DNA of 64,000 nucleotides from Kaistella sp. 97-N-M2. GTDB taxonomy: Bacteria > Bacteroidota > Bacteroidia > Flavobacteriales > Weeksellaceae. The notes beneath the pieces were generated by a model. It was not told the DNA's origin, did no database searches, and saw only the letters and a list, made by a program, of their open reading frames with translations. Positions within the stretch are counted from its first letter, which is position 1; each line of letters opens with the position of its first letter. The translations under genes and the position numbers were made by a program. Below, one piece after another: positions 54,932 through 63,229 of the stretch. The DNA lies in assembly GCF_021513235.1 (NCBI RefSeq), contig NZ_CP090976.1, forward strand, positions 186,001-250,000. Reading direction: 5' to 3'.

Positions 54932-55070
54932 CCCGGACAAGCGATTGCAGTGGAAATCCTTTTTTATTTTTGAAAGGGCAAAGCGCCGGGAAATAAAAAA
55001 GATTGCAACGGAAAGCGCGGTCTCGTCCGAAATGCGCCCGGGGAAAGCACAGGAGAATTTCGGACGAGAT
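54932..55070 (+). repeat. Dispersed palindromic intergenic element, copy B
   Basis: Blocks in order: CCCGGACAAGCGATTGCAG, ATCCTTTTTTATTTT, an internal GC-rich loop, AAATAAAAAAGATTGCAACG and GGAAAGCGCGG; then a perfect 13-bp inverted repeat TCTCGTCCGAAAT / ATTTCGGACGAGA (55021-55033 and 55057-55069). The first 90 bp align with copy A at 27358 read on the opposite strand. It fills most of the gap between two minus-strand genes. Confidence 0.65.
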
Positions 55071-55077
55071 GGCCCCA

Positions 55078-55112
55078 AAAAAATCCGCTTCAAACAAATG
55101 AAACGGATTTTG
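55078..55112 (-). terminator. Terminator of the alpha-2-macroglobulin gene
   Basis: Minus-strand AAAATCCGTTTCA pairs with TTGAAGCGGATTTT (one G-T pair) and runs into seven T. It is directly beyond the stop at 55131. Confidence 0.75.
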
Positions 55113-55130
55113 TAGAAATATTTGCAAGAG

Positions 55131-58100
55131 TTATTCTGTTATCGTCACCGTCGTGCCTTTTGTATGCGCGTTCATTTGCGGTGCGTAATAATTTTGCAGC
55201 GTCGTAATTCCGTTGCTGAAGGTTCCCGAAGCGTTGCAAATATAATCGTACTCGAAAACGTATTTTCCTTTCGGCATATTTTCGATGTAGAAGTTGGTGG
55301 AGGCATCTTTGGTGGATTGATAATACCCTAAGCCACTTTTCCATTCGTACCCGGAAATGACGTTTAGAGGCTCAAATCCCGCGGCGCGCATGTCTTTCAG
55401 ATGAATGAACTCCATGTTTCTGTCCGTGTTCAGAATCATTCTCACGGTCACTTTATCGCCGACTTTGAGCGGCATTGCGGCGGTAATTTTTTGGAGTTCC
55501 TCACCATTGACGGTTTTTACTTTCCGGTAAAGTTCTTTCGTAATCGAAATATACGATTCGGAAGATTTTATTTTGTCCAGATCTTCGTAATACTGCCAGA
55601 ATAATCCGCCCTGGATAATGCCGGGACCGGGTTTTGTGACGGTAACAGTACCGAGGTTTTTATCGATTTTGTCGGATTTTATAGTTTGTTTAATGTAGCC
55701 GGTCGCCTTCTGCTCCCTCTCCTTTGGAGAGGGCTGGGGTGAAGATCCCCAAATAATCGTGGCCTGATCCGATTCATTGGAAGTCCAGGATTTCCCGGAA
55801 TTTAAAATCGTAAAAATCACTTCCGCCGTTCCGCGCGAACTTCCCCAGGAATTAACTTCTTTCTGCGTGATGAGCCAGATCTTCATTTCCTCGATCATTT
55901 TTTCATCTTTTGGCGTTAATTTGTTGAAGGCTTCCAAAGCTCCGGCATGATTCACGGTTTTGGAATTGTACCAACCCCAATCGTTCAGGTTTTGTTTCCA
56001 GTAAATACCCTGAGTTTCGGATTCAATAGAAGTTTCTTTTAAATAAGTCATTAGCTTTTTAGAAACGGCAGGAAGTTTATAATCATCGAAAAGCAACGCA
56101 GCACGATGCAAACCGAAAAAGGTAAAATCGGTGATTTTCGCGGTTGGCGCTTTTTTAATGACCAATGTTTTCAGCTGAGCTCCTTTTCCTTTTAAAGAAA
56201 AGTCTTTTTCCCAATAATGACGAGTGTCGAGATAGTCGAGAACATAATTATTCCAAACATATTCCTTCTTCACATCCCAATATTTATGAACTTCTGAATC
56301 CACATAATTAATCAGTTTTGAAACCATTTCTTTCTGTTCCGAAGACTGATAATCTGCCACATCTCCTTTCAGCCATTCATTGATCTTTCCTAATGATTTC
56401 AATATGTACAGCGAGTTGTAGTAAGAACTCGGATAACCTTGATACCAAGAAAATCCGCCATCCGGATTTTGCAGTTTCTGTAATACGCTCCAATCTTCAT
56501 TAATGGAATTTCGCATCGTATTCGCATCAAACAATCTGGCGAGTTTTTCCATTTGTTCGGTTTCATTCTTACTTTCCAAAACCCAAGGCGTTTCTTCCAA
56601 AAGCAATTGTTTCAGTTCCTGATTTTTCTCCAGATTAGATTTTAACAAACCTTTCGATTGATATTCTTCAAAAACGGTTTTCAATTTCGGGTTGGCTTTA
56701 AAAATTTCAGATGCCAAAACATCAGCAAACCATTTATTGAAAACCACATCCGCAGAATTGTTCGTGTCATTTTTTAAACTTGGCAAAGCGAACATAATTT
56801 CCCAGATCGGATTCGTCGTCAATTCCAAAGTATTGGAAAAGTTGGTCGCGGTTGTCGATATATTTTTTGCTAAATTTTCTAACGTAAAAGTTTTGGTTTG
56901 ACCCTCTTTCACAAAGATCGGAACGGCGTCTGTCACCAACATTCGGTTCGGTAAAACCGCGATTGCTCTTTGTTCACCATCCGAAAAAGAAGAAACTTCG
57001 CTGGAAGTCCCCTCTCCCCGGGAGAGGGGATTTAGGGGTGAGGACTTTGCCACAACCTTAATAATAATGGAAGAAACATCATTTGGAACTTTCACTTTCC
57101 ACGTAATCACAGAATTTCCATTTTCTTTTAATTCGAAAGATTTTTGAGTTTCATTTAAATTGAATTTGCTGGAAATATCTTCGTTTGTAAACGCATCTAA
57201 AATCTGCAGTTGCGCAGTTCCGCTTATTTTTTTATCGACCAAACTCGAAAGTTTTGATTGCAAATTCAGTTCATCACCTTCCCGCAAAAACCTCGGATAA
57301 TTAGGCGTCACTGAAAATTCTTTTTGGGTAATCACGGATTTTTCTAAAGTTGCAGCACGCGCATCTTTCGTATGTGCCAAAAACATGAGTTTCCATTGCG
57401 TTAAAGCTTCCGGAGACGTAAATTCAAAAGAAACATTGCCGTCTTTGTCAGTCATTAAATTTGGATAGAAAAATGCAGTTTCGTTAAGATTTTGACGAAC
57501 CGGGATCTTGTCTAAATCCTGTTCTGATTTTTTCGGTGAATTAACCACGCCGCTTATAGTTTCAAGTTGTTTTGAAACTGGCGGTGGTGCACTTTCTGCC
57601 ATTACAGCATCAGCCATTACTTCCCGTTTTGCTGAAGCGTATCCTCGAATCATCATCTGATTTCCATAAATTCCACCATCAAACCAACTGAATTCTGGAA
57701 TGTTAACATTTTTCTGTCTTAAATATTGAACTCTTTTGCTGTAATTTTCCTGCGACAAACCTTCATTAATTCCATAATAATTCATAATGAAATATATTTG
57801 ATAGATTTTTTGAAAAGAATAAGAATTACCGGCAAACTGATCCAAAGATTTATCATACATGTTCGCTAAAACTTCCGCGTTGATCTTTTCTTTATCTTCG
57901 CCTAAAACTTTAACCGTCCACTTTTCTTTTTTCCCCGGTTCAAGTTTATCCCGGAAAGTCACGGTTTCTATGCGTAAAGGTTTTTTGTCGGAAGCAATAT
58001 TTAAATTGATGTTTTCGGTCTGTACGTCATTAAATGCGACGATTTGAAACTGCAGATTAATCTGATCAATGCGTTCATCTTTCGGAAATGCAATTTCGTA

Positions 58101-61016
58101 CTCTAAAACGCCGTTCTTCAGCTTTTTCTCTTCCGTTTTGGTTTCGCCATTTCCGGTTTGAACATAAATTTTCACCAAAGCCTCCGGAATTGCGGAATAC
58201 ACGTAAATTTCCGCTTTTTCATTTCGCGTATATTCAGTTTTTGAACTGAGGACTTTCAGGAAAGGTTTTTGAGAATCGGTCAGGAATCTTTTATCATAAA
58301 CGGCGAAAGTTTTTTCGGTTTTAATGGTGTCTTTTCCTTCGATGTTAAAGAGTTCGAGTTTGTAATTTCCGGCAGCGAGTTTTCCAAGATTGAGAGATTC
58401 TTCATTTTTTTGCACTCCGTTCAAAATGACAGATTGAACTTTTAAATCTTTTTCCTCTTTTGAAAAATAATCATGCGGAAACTTTTGCACGAATTCGGCT
58501 TTTGAAAACTTCGGCAGATCCTGAATCTGATTTTCAAAATTCGTACGGAAAATTCTTTCTTTTGGCTGAAGTTTCGAAAGTGTGACCTGATAAGATTTCT
58601 TTAGATTCTGGTCGCTGTAATTTTTGGTTTCGACTTTAAATTTAATGGGTTCATCAGTAAAAGTATCTTTGATGTCATCGGTTTTAATGTAATGCGAAAC
58701 GGAAGCGACTTTCACATTTTCCGTTGCAGTTTGTGTTTCGCCATTAATGTCCGTTACCGAAGCATTGATCTGATAATTATCGATCTGAATTCCTTCTAAA
58801 GTTTCATCTTTTTTCAAATCAATTTTAATGGTAAATTCGCCTTTTTCATTGGTTTTCACTTCTCCTAAAATAGAGTTTTCGTTGTCATTTCCGCGTGGAT
58901 ACCACCAAAAATATCTCCACCGAATATTCTGTTTTTTAATTTCATAATTCACGGTTGCATTACTCAAAGCCACGCCGGAAAACATCATGGCTTTTCCTTT
59001 CATTTCAATGGTTTCGCCGTACTTGTATTCCGATTTAATGGCTTCAAAAGTCACCTCAAATTTTGGTCGTTTGTATTCTTCAACGTGAAAATATTTCGTC
59101 GCATCGTCGTCTAAACCATCGGAATCCACTTCCAAAGAAAATTCGCCGTTAAGTTTTCCATTAGGCAAAGTGAAACTTCCGTTGTAAGAGCCAAATTCAT
59201 TCGTCGTGAATTTTTGGGACAAAATTTCTTCGCCATTTGCATCATTTAAAGTAATGGTTTGCGAAATGCCGGCGGCCACCGATTCTTTATCCATCATCAT
59301 TTTTGTATTGATGACTTTAAAATAAACTATTTGCCCGGGACGGTAAATACCGCGATCGATAAAGATTTGCGCACGGTTCGACTCCAGACTTTTTAAGGGT
59401 TCGGAATAATTGCTGTTGCCATAAACCTGCATCAAATTATAGTCATTTGTTGCGGGCTGCTGCACGAGATAAGTACGGTAATATCCGGCGTTTTTGGAAA
59501 CCGGAAATTTAAAAAGTGCAGATTGATCGGTTTTAGCGGTATATGTTTTCGCTGTTTTTCGATCTGCCAGTTCAAATATTTTTAAATTTTCACTTGAGAC
59601 TGATTTGCCGTTTTCCCGATTCACCAAATGCAACTGGTTCTCAATCGGCTGCCGGTCGTCCTTTTTATTGAAGATAATTCGTGAATTCGTGGCGATAAAA
59701 TAAAAATTCTCCTGAATCGCATTTTCTACGATATATTCCACGAGATAAATCCCCGATGGAAGTGGTTTTATCTCCAAAGAAGTTTTGTGCGTTTTATAAT
59801 CCTTTAAATCCTGAAGATCGAAAGTCTCTTTCCGAACCAGCGATTTTTTCACGGCGGAAAAAAGTGTTTTCTCGTACGGGTTCGCCACGTATTTCAGGAA
59901 ATTCTGCTCCTCGCCTTTCACTTCGTAAATATTCAGGGAAAATTTCGACACATTTTTTGCATCTGCAACGACATGAATGGGAAGATTCGACTGCGTGTGC
60001 GTTTCGTAATGAATCGTCAGATTTGGGTTCGTAATTGAGTTTTCCTGATTGGTAATATTGTTCAGAAATTTAGATTTCGGAAATTCCTTCTTTGCGCGGT
60101 ACGCCCACATCAAAGCAGTTTTAAAGTCTTCTTTTTCAGTATAAATAGCGATGATGTCTTCGATGATCTTCACTTTATAATCACCATCGTTACTTTGATC
60201 TTCTACGAGTTTTTGCAGTTGTTCCAGGCGGTTTTTGCAGTTGATAAACGCACATTCATCATTGAGTTTTTGATGCTGAAAATAAAGTTTTGCGTTTCCG
60301 CTGTTTTTTGAAATGATTTTGTTGTACAACATCGAAATCTTGAGCTGATTAACTTTTAATTCATTCGGCGTGAAAAGCTGAATATTACTTAGGAAATTGA
60401 TTTCCTTCATCGCATCCCAGTCGAATAAGGTGGGGAAATACTCCAAATCTTCTGTTCGGTCGAAAATTGCTATGTATTTCGACATTTGAATTTTTTGCAA
60501 CGCTGCCGCTTTTAAATCTAAATCGAAAAAATGTTTTGTTAAGTAGTTTTTAAAATCCAGTTTCGACCACGTTTCGATTTCCGTGAAGTCTTCTCCGTTA
60601 GAGAGCGTTTGAGTGCGGATATTTATGCGCTGATTAATCCGCCAGTGATTTTGACTGTAATAGTCGTTGAAAAATTCGCCCAACAAAACCTCATACAGCA
60701 ACTTATCGTCGCCTTTCAATTGAGATTCCACACCGCTTAACTTCTTGAAAAACTTGCTCCCAGCATCATTTTTCGTGTCGTCCTGTGTTCGGTTTACAAT
60801 ACTGAATTCCGCCTTGAGGGATCGAATGAGCTGAACCGCGTTGTCTTCTTTCATAGCGTGGTTTTGGATTTCTAAAATTAAAGGGAGATTGGATTTGAAT
60901 TTTCCGGTTTTATAGTTTTCGGCGACTTTCTTCCACTGCTCGTCGTAATATTTTTGCGCGAAAATGGTGGTACAGGCAAAGAACAAAAAGAGGATGGCAA
61001 AAATTTTATTTTTCAT
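55131..61016 (-). CDS. Alpha-2-macroglobulin family protein, thioester-less
   Basis: A 1961-residue alpha-2-macroglobulin-like protein with signal peptide (MKNKIFAILFLFFACTTIFAQ). Long helical N-terminal region (about 30-330), macroglobulin (MG) beta domains with MG2-like IFIDRGIYRPGQIVYFKV (about 553-570), bait/alpha-2-macroglobulin core (FFYPNLMTDKDGNVSFEFTSPEALTQWKLMFLAHT, in parts, about 1180-1215), and a C-terminal alpha/alpha barrel (WSVLQKLQNPDGGFSWYQG near 1500). The CxEQ thioester sequence of classical proteins is not present. Such proteins are periplasmic or surface protease traps. Two short palindromes (55715 and 57009) are read in frame within it. It is monocistronic, between the T9SS protein and the divergent UbiA-like gene. 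Confidence 0.9.
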   Translation of the reverse strand: MKNKIFAILFLFFACTTIFAQKYYDEQWKKVAENYKTGKFKSNLPLILEIQNHAMKEDNAVQLIRSLKAEFSIVNRTQDDTKNDAGSKFFKKLSGVESQLKGDDKLLYEVLLGEFFNDYYSQNHWRINQRINIRTQTLSNGEDFTEIETWSKLDFKNYLTKHFFDLDLKAAALQKIQMSKYIAIFDRTEDLEYFPTLFDWDAMKEINFLSNIQLFTPNELKVNQLKISMLYNKIISKNSGNAKLYFQHQKLNDECAFINCKNRLEQLQKLVEDQSNDGDYKVKIIEDIIAIYTEKEDFKTALMWAYRAKKEFPKSKFLNNITNQENSITNPNLTIHYETHTQSNLPIHVVADAKNVSKFSLNIYEVKGEEQNFLKYVANPYEKTLFSAVKKSLVRKETFDLQDLKDYKTHKTSLEIKPLPSGIYLVEYIVENAIQENFYFIATNSRIIFNKKDDRQPIENQLHLVNRENGKSVSSENLKIFELADRKTAKTYTAKTDQSALFKFPVSKNAGYYRTYLVQQPATNDYNLMQVYGNSNYSEPLKSLESNRAQIFIDRGIYRPGQIVYFKVINTKMMMDKESVAAGISQTITLNDANGEEILSQKFTTNEFGSYNGSFTLPNGKLNGEFSLEVDSDGLDDDATKYFHVEEYKRPKFEVTFEAIKSEYKYGETIEMKGKAMMFSGVALSNATVNYEIKKQNIRWRYFWWYPRGNDNENSILGEVKTNEKGEFTIKIDLKKDETLEGIQIDNYQINASVTDINGETQTATENVKVASVSHYIKTDDIKDTFTDEPIKFKVETKNYSDQNLKKSYQVTLSKLQPKERIFRTNFENQIQDLPKFSKAEFVQKFPHDYFSKEEKDLKVQSVILNGVQKNEESLNLGKLAAGNYKLELFNIEGKDTIKTEKTFAVYDKRFLTDSQKPFLKVLSSKTEYTRNEKAEIYVYSAIPEALVKIYVQTGNGETKTEEKKLKNGVLEYEIAFPKDERIDQINLQFQIVAFNDVQTENINLNIASDKKPLRIETVTFRDKLEPGKKEKWTVKVLGEDKEKINAEVLANMYDKSLDQFAGNSYSFQKIYQIYFIMNYYGINEGLSQENYSKRVQYLRQKNVNIPEFSWFDGGIYGNQMMIRGYASAKREVMADAVMAESAPPPVSKQLETISGVVNSPKKSEQDLDKIPVRQNLNETAFFYPNLMTDKDGNVSFEFTSPEALTQWKLMFLAHTKDARAATLEKSVITQKEFSVTPNYPRFLREGDELNLQSKLSSLVDKKISGTAQLQILDAFTNEDISSKFNLNETQKSFELKENGNSVITWKVKVPNDVSSIIIKVVAKSSPLNPLSRGEGTSSEVSSFSDGEQRAIAVLPNRMLVTDAVPIFVKEGQTKTFTLENLAKNISTTATNFSNTLELTTNPIWEIMFALPSLKNDTNNSADVVFNKWFADVLASEIFKANPKLKTVFEEYQSKGLLKSNLEKNQELKQLLLEETPWVLESKNETEQMEKLARLFDANTMRNSINEDWSVLQKLQNPDGGFSWYQGYPSSYYNSLYILKSLGKINEWLKGDVADYQSSEQKEMVSKLINYVDSEVHKYWDVKKEYVWNNYVLDYLDTRHYWEKDFSLKGKGAQLKTLVIKKAPTAKITDFTFFGLHRAALLFDDYKLPAVSKKLMTYLKETSIESETQGIYWKQNLNDWGWYNSKTVNHAGALEAFNKLTPKDEKMIEEMKIWLITQKEVNSWGSSRGTAEVIFTILNSGKSWTSNESDQATIIWGSSPQPSPKEREQKATGYIKQTIKSDKIDKNLGTVTVTKPGPGIIQGGLFWQYYEDLDKIKSSESYISITKELYRKVKTVNGEELQKITAAMPLKVGDKVTVRMILNTDRNMEFIHLKDMRAAGFEPLNVISGYEWKSGLGYYQSTKDASTNFYIENMPKGKYVFEYDYICNASGTFSNGITTLQNYYAPQMNAHTKGTTVTITE
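55715..55733. repeat. Palindrome inserted in frame in the alpha-2-macroglobulin gene (1)
   Basis: CCCTCTCC-TTT-GGAGAGGG, 8-bp arms and a 3-base centre, on the plus strand. It is read on the minus strand as ...SSPQPSPKEREQ..., near residue 1764, a low-complexity stretch unlike its surroundings. Confidence 0.7.
57009..57029. repeat. Palindrome inserted in frame in the alpha-2-macroglobulin gene (2)
   Basis: CCCCTCTCCC-C-GGGAGAGGGG, 10-bp perfect arms. On the minus strand it encodes ...SSPLNPLSRGEGTSSE..., near residue 1332. The same element type as at 55715, but read in a different frame. Confidence 0.75.
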
Positions 61017-61074
61017 AGATTTGTTTTCTCGTTAAAAACCTCGGAGGTTTTGACAGCCACTGAGGTTTGTTGTT

Positions 61075-61833
61075 ATGAACAGCTTAAATTTACTAAAAAA
61101 ATACATCATCGACAGCCAGATTTTCGTTTCCGTGATGGGAACTTTTTTTGCTGTCTTTTTTATGTTTGAGCAGGACACCATCAAAACTCCGACCATCGCC
61201 CTGATTTTTATAACGTATTTTAGCGGTTACCTCTACACGAAATATCAAAATACGGGGAAACTCTTTTATAAAATTCTAATTTTTAATACGGTTTCGGGAA
61301 TTATTTCTGTTTTGTTGATCATTAATAATCATAATGAATACCGGCTGTTAAAGTGGTTCATCATCGTGGTTCTGGGGCTTTTATACGACAGTTCTTTTCT
61401 GAAATTTTTTGTGCGTAAAATTCCGCTCTTTAAAATATTTTACGTCGGATTGACCTGGGCTTTAATTAATTCGTGGCTGATCTTACCGGAATTTAATTCG
61501 GAAATCTTTTGGATCAGTTGGCTTTTTATCACGGCGCTGGTTTTACCCTTCGATATTCGCGACATGGAATCCGATACCGTGGTAACTTTTCCGCGGTTAA
61601 TTGGCGTTCAGAACACGAAATACTTCGCTTATCTGCTGGTTTTTATCAGTTTAATGCTTTCCGTCCTTTATTTAAAAACGCCTTTTTCAACTGCCTTTTT
61701 CATCACCTCAATTTTTACGTTCTTCCTTATTTATTTCTCCGACAATTCCAACAAAGATTCTTATTTTTCTTTTTGGGTCGAAGGTTGTTCGGGTCTGCCG
61801 TTTTTAATTATCATTTTAATGAAGTATTTTTGA
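61075..61833 (+). CDS. UbiA-like prenyltransferase family membrane protein
   Basis: A 252-residue membrane protein with about seven hydrophobic segments. A pattern LLYDSSFLKFF (about 101) and the Asp-containing segment LPFDIRDMESD (about 157-167) followed by RLIGVQNTKYFAY resemble the second aspartate motif of UbiA prenyltransferases, but the first NDxxDxxxD-type motif is not seen. It may be a divergent or inactive member. It ends 3 bp before recF and is very probably transcribed with it. Confidence 0.65.
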   Translation: MNSLNLLKKYIIDSQIFVSVMGTFFAVFFMFEQDTIKTPTIALIFITYFSGYLYTKYQNTGKLFYKILIFNTVSGIISVLLIINNHNEYRLLKWFIIVVLGLLYDSSFLKFFVRKIPLFKIFYVGLTWALINSWLILPEFNSEIFWISWLFITALVLPFDIRDMESDTVVTFPRLIGVQNTKYFAYLLVFISLMLSVLYLKTPFSTAFFITSIFTFFLIYFSDNSNKDSYFSFWVEGCSGLPFLIIILMKYF

Positions 61834-61836
61834 CGA

Positions 61837-62940
61837 ATGATTATCCGAAAGCTCTCGCTCCTCAATTTTAAAAACCACGATGAAAGAAATTTCGATTTTT
61901 CTCCGCAGATCAATTGTTTCGTGGGGAATAATGGCGTGGGAAAAACCAATATTTTAGATGCGCTGCACTATTTATCGGTGGCGAAAAGCTTTCTCGGAAA
62001 TACCGATTTAAATAACATCAAAGAGAACGAAGATTTTTTCACGGTTGAAGGCCATATTTTCAACGGGGAAAAAGTGGATATTATTAAAGTTCAGCAACCG
62101 AAAGACACGAAGAAAATCCTCAAGAAAAACGATAAATCGTACGATCGAATTGCGGATCACATCGGCTTTTTGCCCAGCGTGATTATTTCGCCCTACGATT
62201 CCAATTTAATTTCGGACTCCGGGGAAAGCCGGCGGAAATTTCTGGATTCGATGATTTCCCAAACCGATTCCGATTATCTTTTTAATTTAATTCAGTACCA
62301 AAAAACAGTGCAGCAGCGGAATGCGCTGTTGAAAAGTTTCGCAAAAAACCGCTATTTCGACGGCGATAATCTGGAAATTTACAACGAACCTCTAATTAAA
62401 TTCGGCACCAAAATTTTTCTGAAACGACAGAAATTTACGAATTCTATTTTGCCTTTAATTCAAAGTTATTACGAAATCATCTCGAAAGGCAACGAAAAAG
62501 TAACAGTCAATTATCAGTCGGATCTGCAGGAAGAATTTGATGAAAATCAGCCCGATCAAAAATTCAGGAATCTTCTCAACCAAAATCTGGATAGAGACCG
62601 CATGCTTACTTACACTTCGAAAGGCGTTCACAAAGACGATCTTCTATTTGAGATGAACGGAAATTCCCTTAAAAAAATAGGCAGTCAGGGACAGCAAAAA
62701 TCTTTTTTAATCGCGTTGAAGCTTTCGCAAATGAACAGAATTAAAGAACTGACGGGAAAAACGCCCATTCTTTTGCTCGATGATATTTTCGATAAATTAG
62801 ACGATTCCAGAGTTTCGCAACTCATCGAACTGGTGAATCAGGAACATTTCGGACAAATATTTATCACGGATACGAGTAAAGAACGCACGGAAAATGTGGT
62901 GAAAAGAATTAATGAAGAAAGTAAGATATTTGAATTGTGA
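61837..62940 (+). CDS. recF: DNA replication and repair protein RecF
   Basis: A 367-residue RecF, an SMC-like ATPase that helps load RecA at gaps through RecOR. Walker A GNNGVGKT at 30-37, LNFKNHDERN at the start, an ABC signature-like SQGQQKSFLIALKLSQ (about 283-298) and Walker B ILLLDDIFDKLDDSR (about 308-322). Full length (typical 360-370). Its stop TGA overlaps an ATG at 62940 of the downstream DciA-like gene, and UbiA-like is 3 bp upstream. Confidence 0.97.
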   Translation: MIIRKLSLLNFKNHDERNFDFSPQINCFVGNNGVGKTNILDALHYLSVAKSFLGNTDLNNIKENEDFFTVEGHIFNGEKVDIIKVQQPKDTKKILKKNDKSYDRIADHIGFLPSVIISPYDSNLISDSGESRRKFLDSMISQTDSDYLFNLIQYQKTVQQRNALLKSFAKNRYFDGDNLEIYNEPLIKFGTKIFLKRQKFTNSILPLIQSYYEIISKGNEKVTVNYQSDLQEEFDENQPDQKFRNLLNQNLDRDRMLTYTSKGVHKDDLLFEMNGNSLKKIGSQGQQKSFLIALKLSQMNRIKELTGKTPILLLDDIFDKLDDSRVSQLIELVNQEHFGQIFITDTSKERTENVVKRINEESKIFEL

Positions 62941-63229
62941 TGAAAAAAAAAGGGAATTTCAATCTTCCGAACTCGTGAAATCTTTCGCGCACCTTTATGG
63001 TTTCGAAGATAAATTACTGGCTTTCGAAGTGAAGGATTTTTTGCACGATTATCTGAACGATGCACTTTTCAACGAAATCGAATCGGTAAATCTCAACAGA
63101 AAAGTTTTAGAAATAAAAATAAAATCGCCGTTGCTGAAGAACGACTTCCGAATGCGGAAGACTTTTTTTCTTAATAAATTTAAAGAACAATTCCCGGACG
63201 CGGATTTTAGCGATCTTCAGATTTTGTAA
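62912..63229 (+). CDS. DUF721/DciA-like protein
   Basis: About 96-105 residues, of the DUF721 family, whose members include DciA, the replicative-helicase-loading factor of many bacteria. Recognised by REFQSSELVKSFAHLYGFEDK near the start (in parts) and the C-terminal VLEIKIKSPLLKNDFRMRK. Two starts are possible: the ATG at 62912, within recF, or the ATG at 62940 overlapping the recF stop. The expected start MKKKREFQ would use 62940 but is out of frame by one base in the run of nine A at 62943-62951, so an A may be missing. It overlaps the convergent gene at the right edge by 23 bp. Confidence 0.8.
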   Translation: MKKVRYLNCDEKKREFQSSELVKSFAHLYGFEDKLLAFEVKDFLHDYLNDALFNEIESVNLNRKVLEIKIKSPLLKNDFRMRKTFFLNKFKEQFPDADFSDLQIL

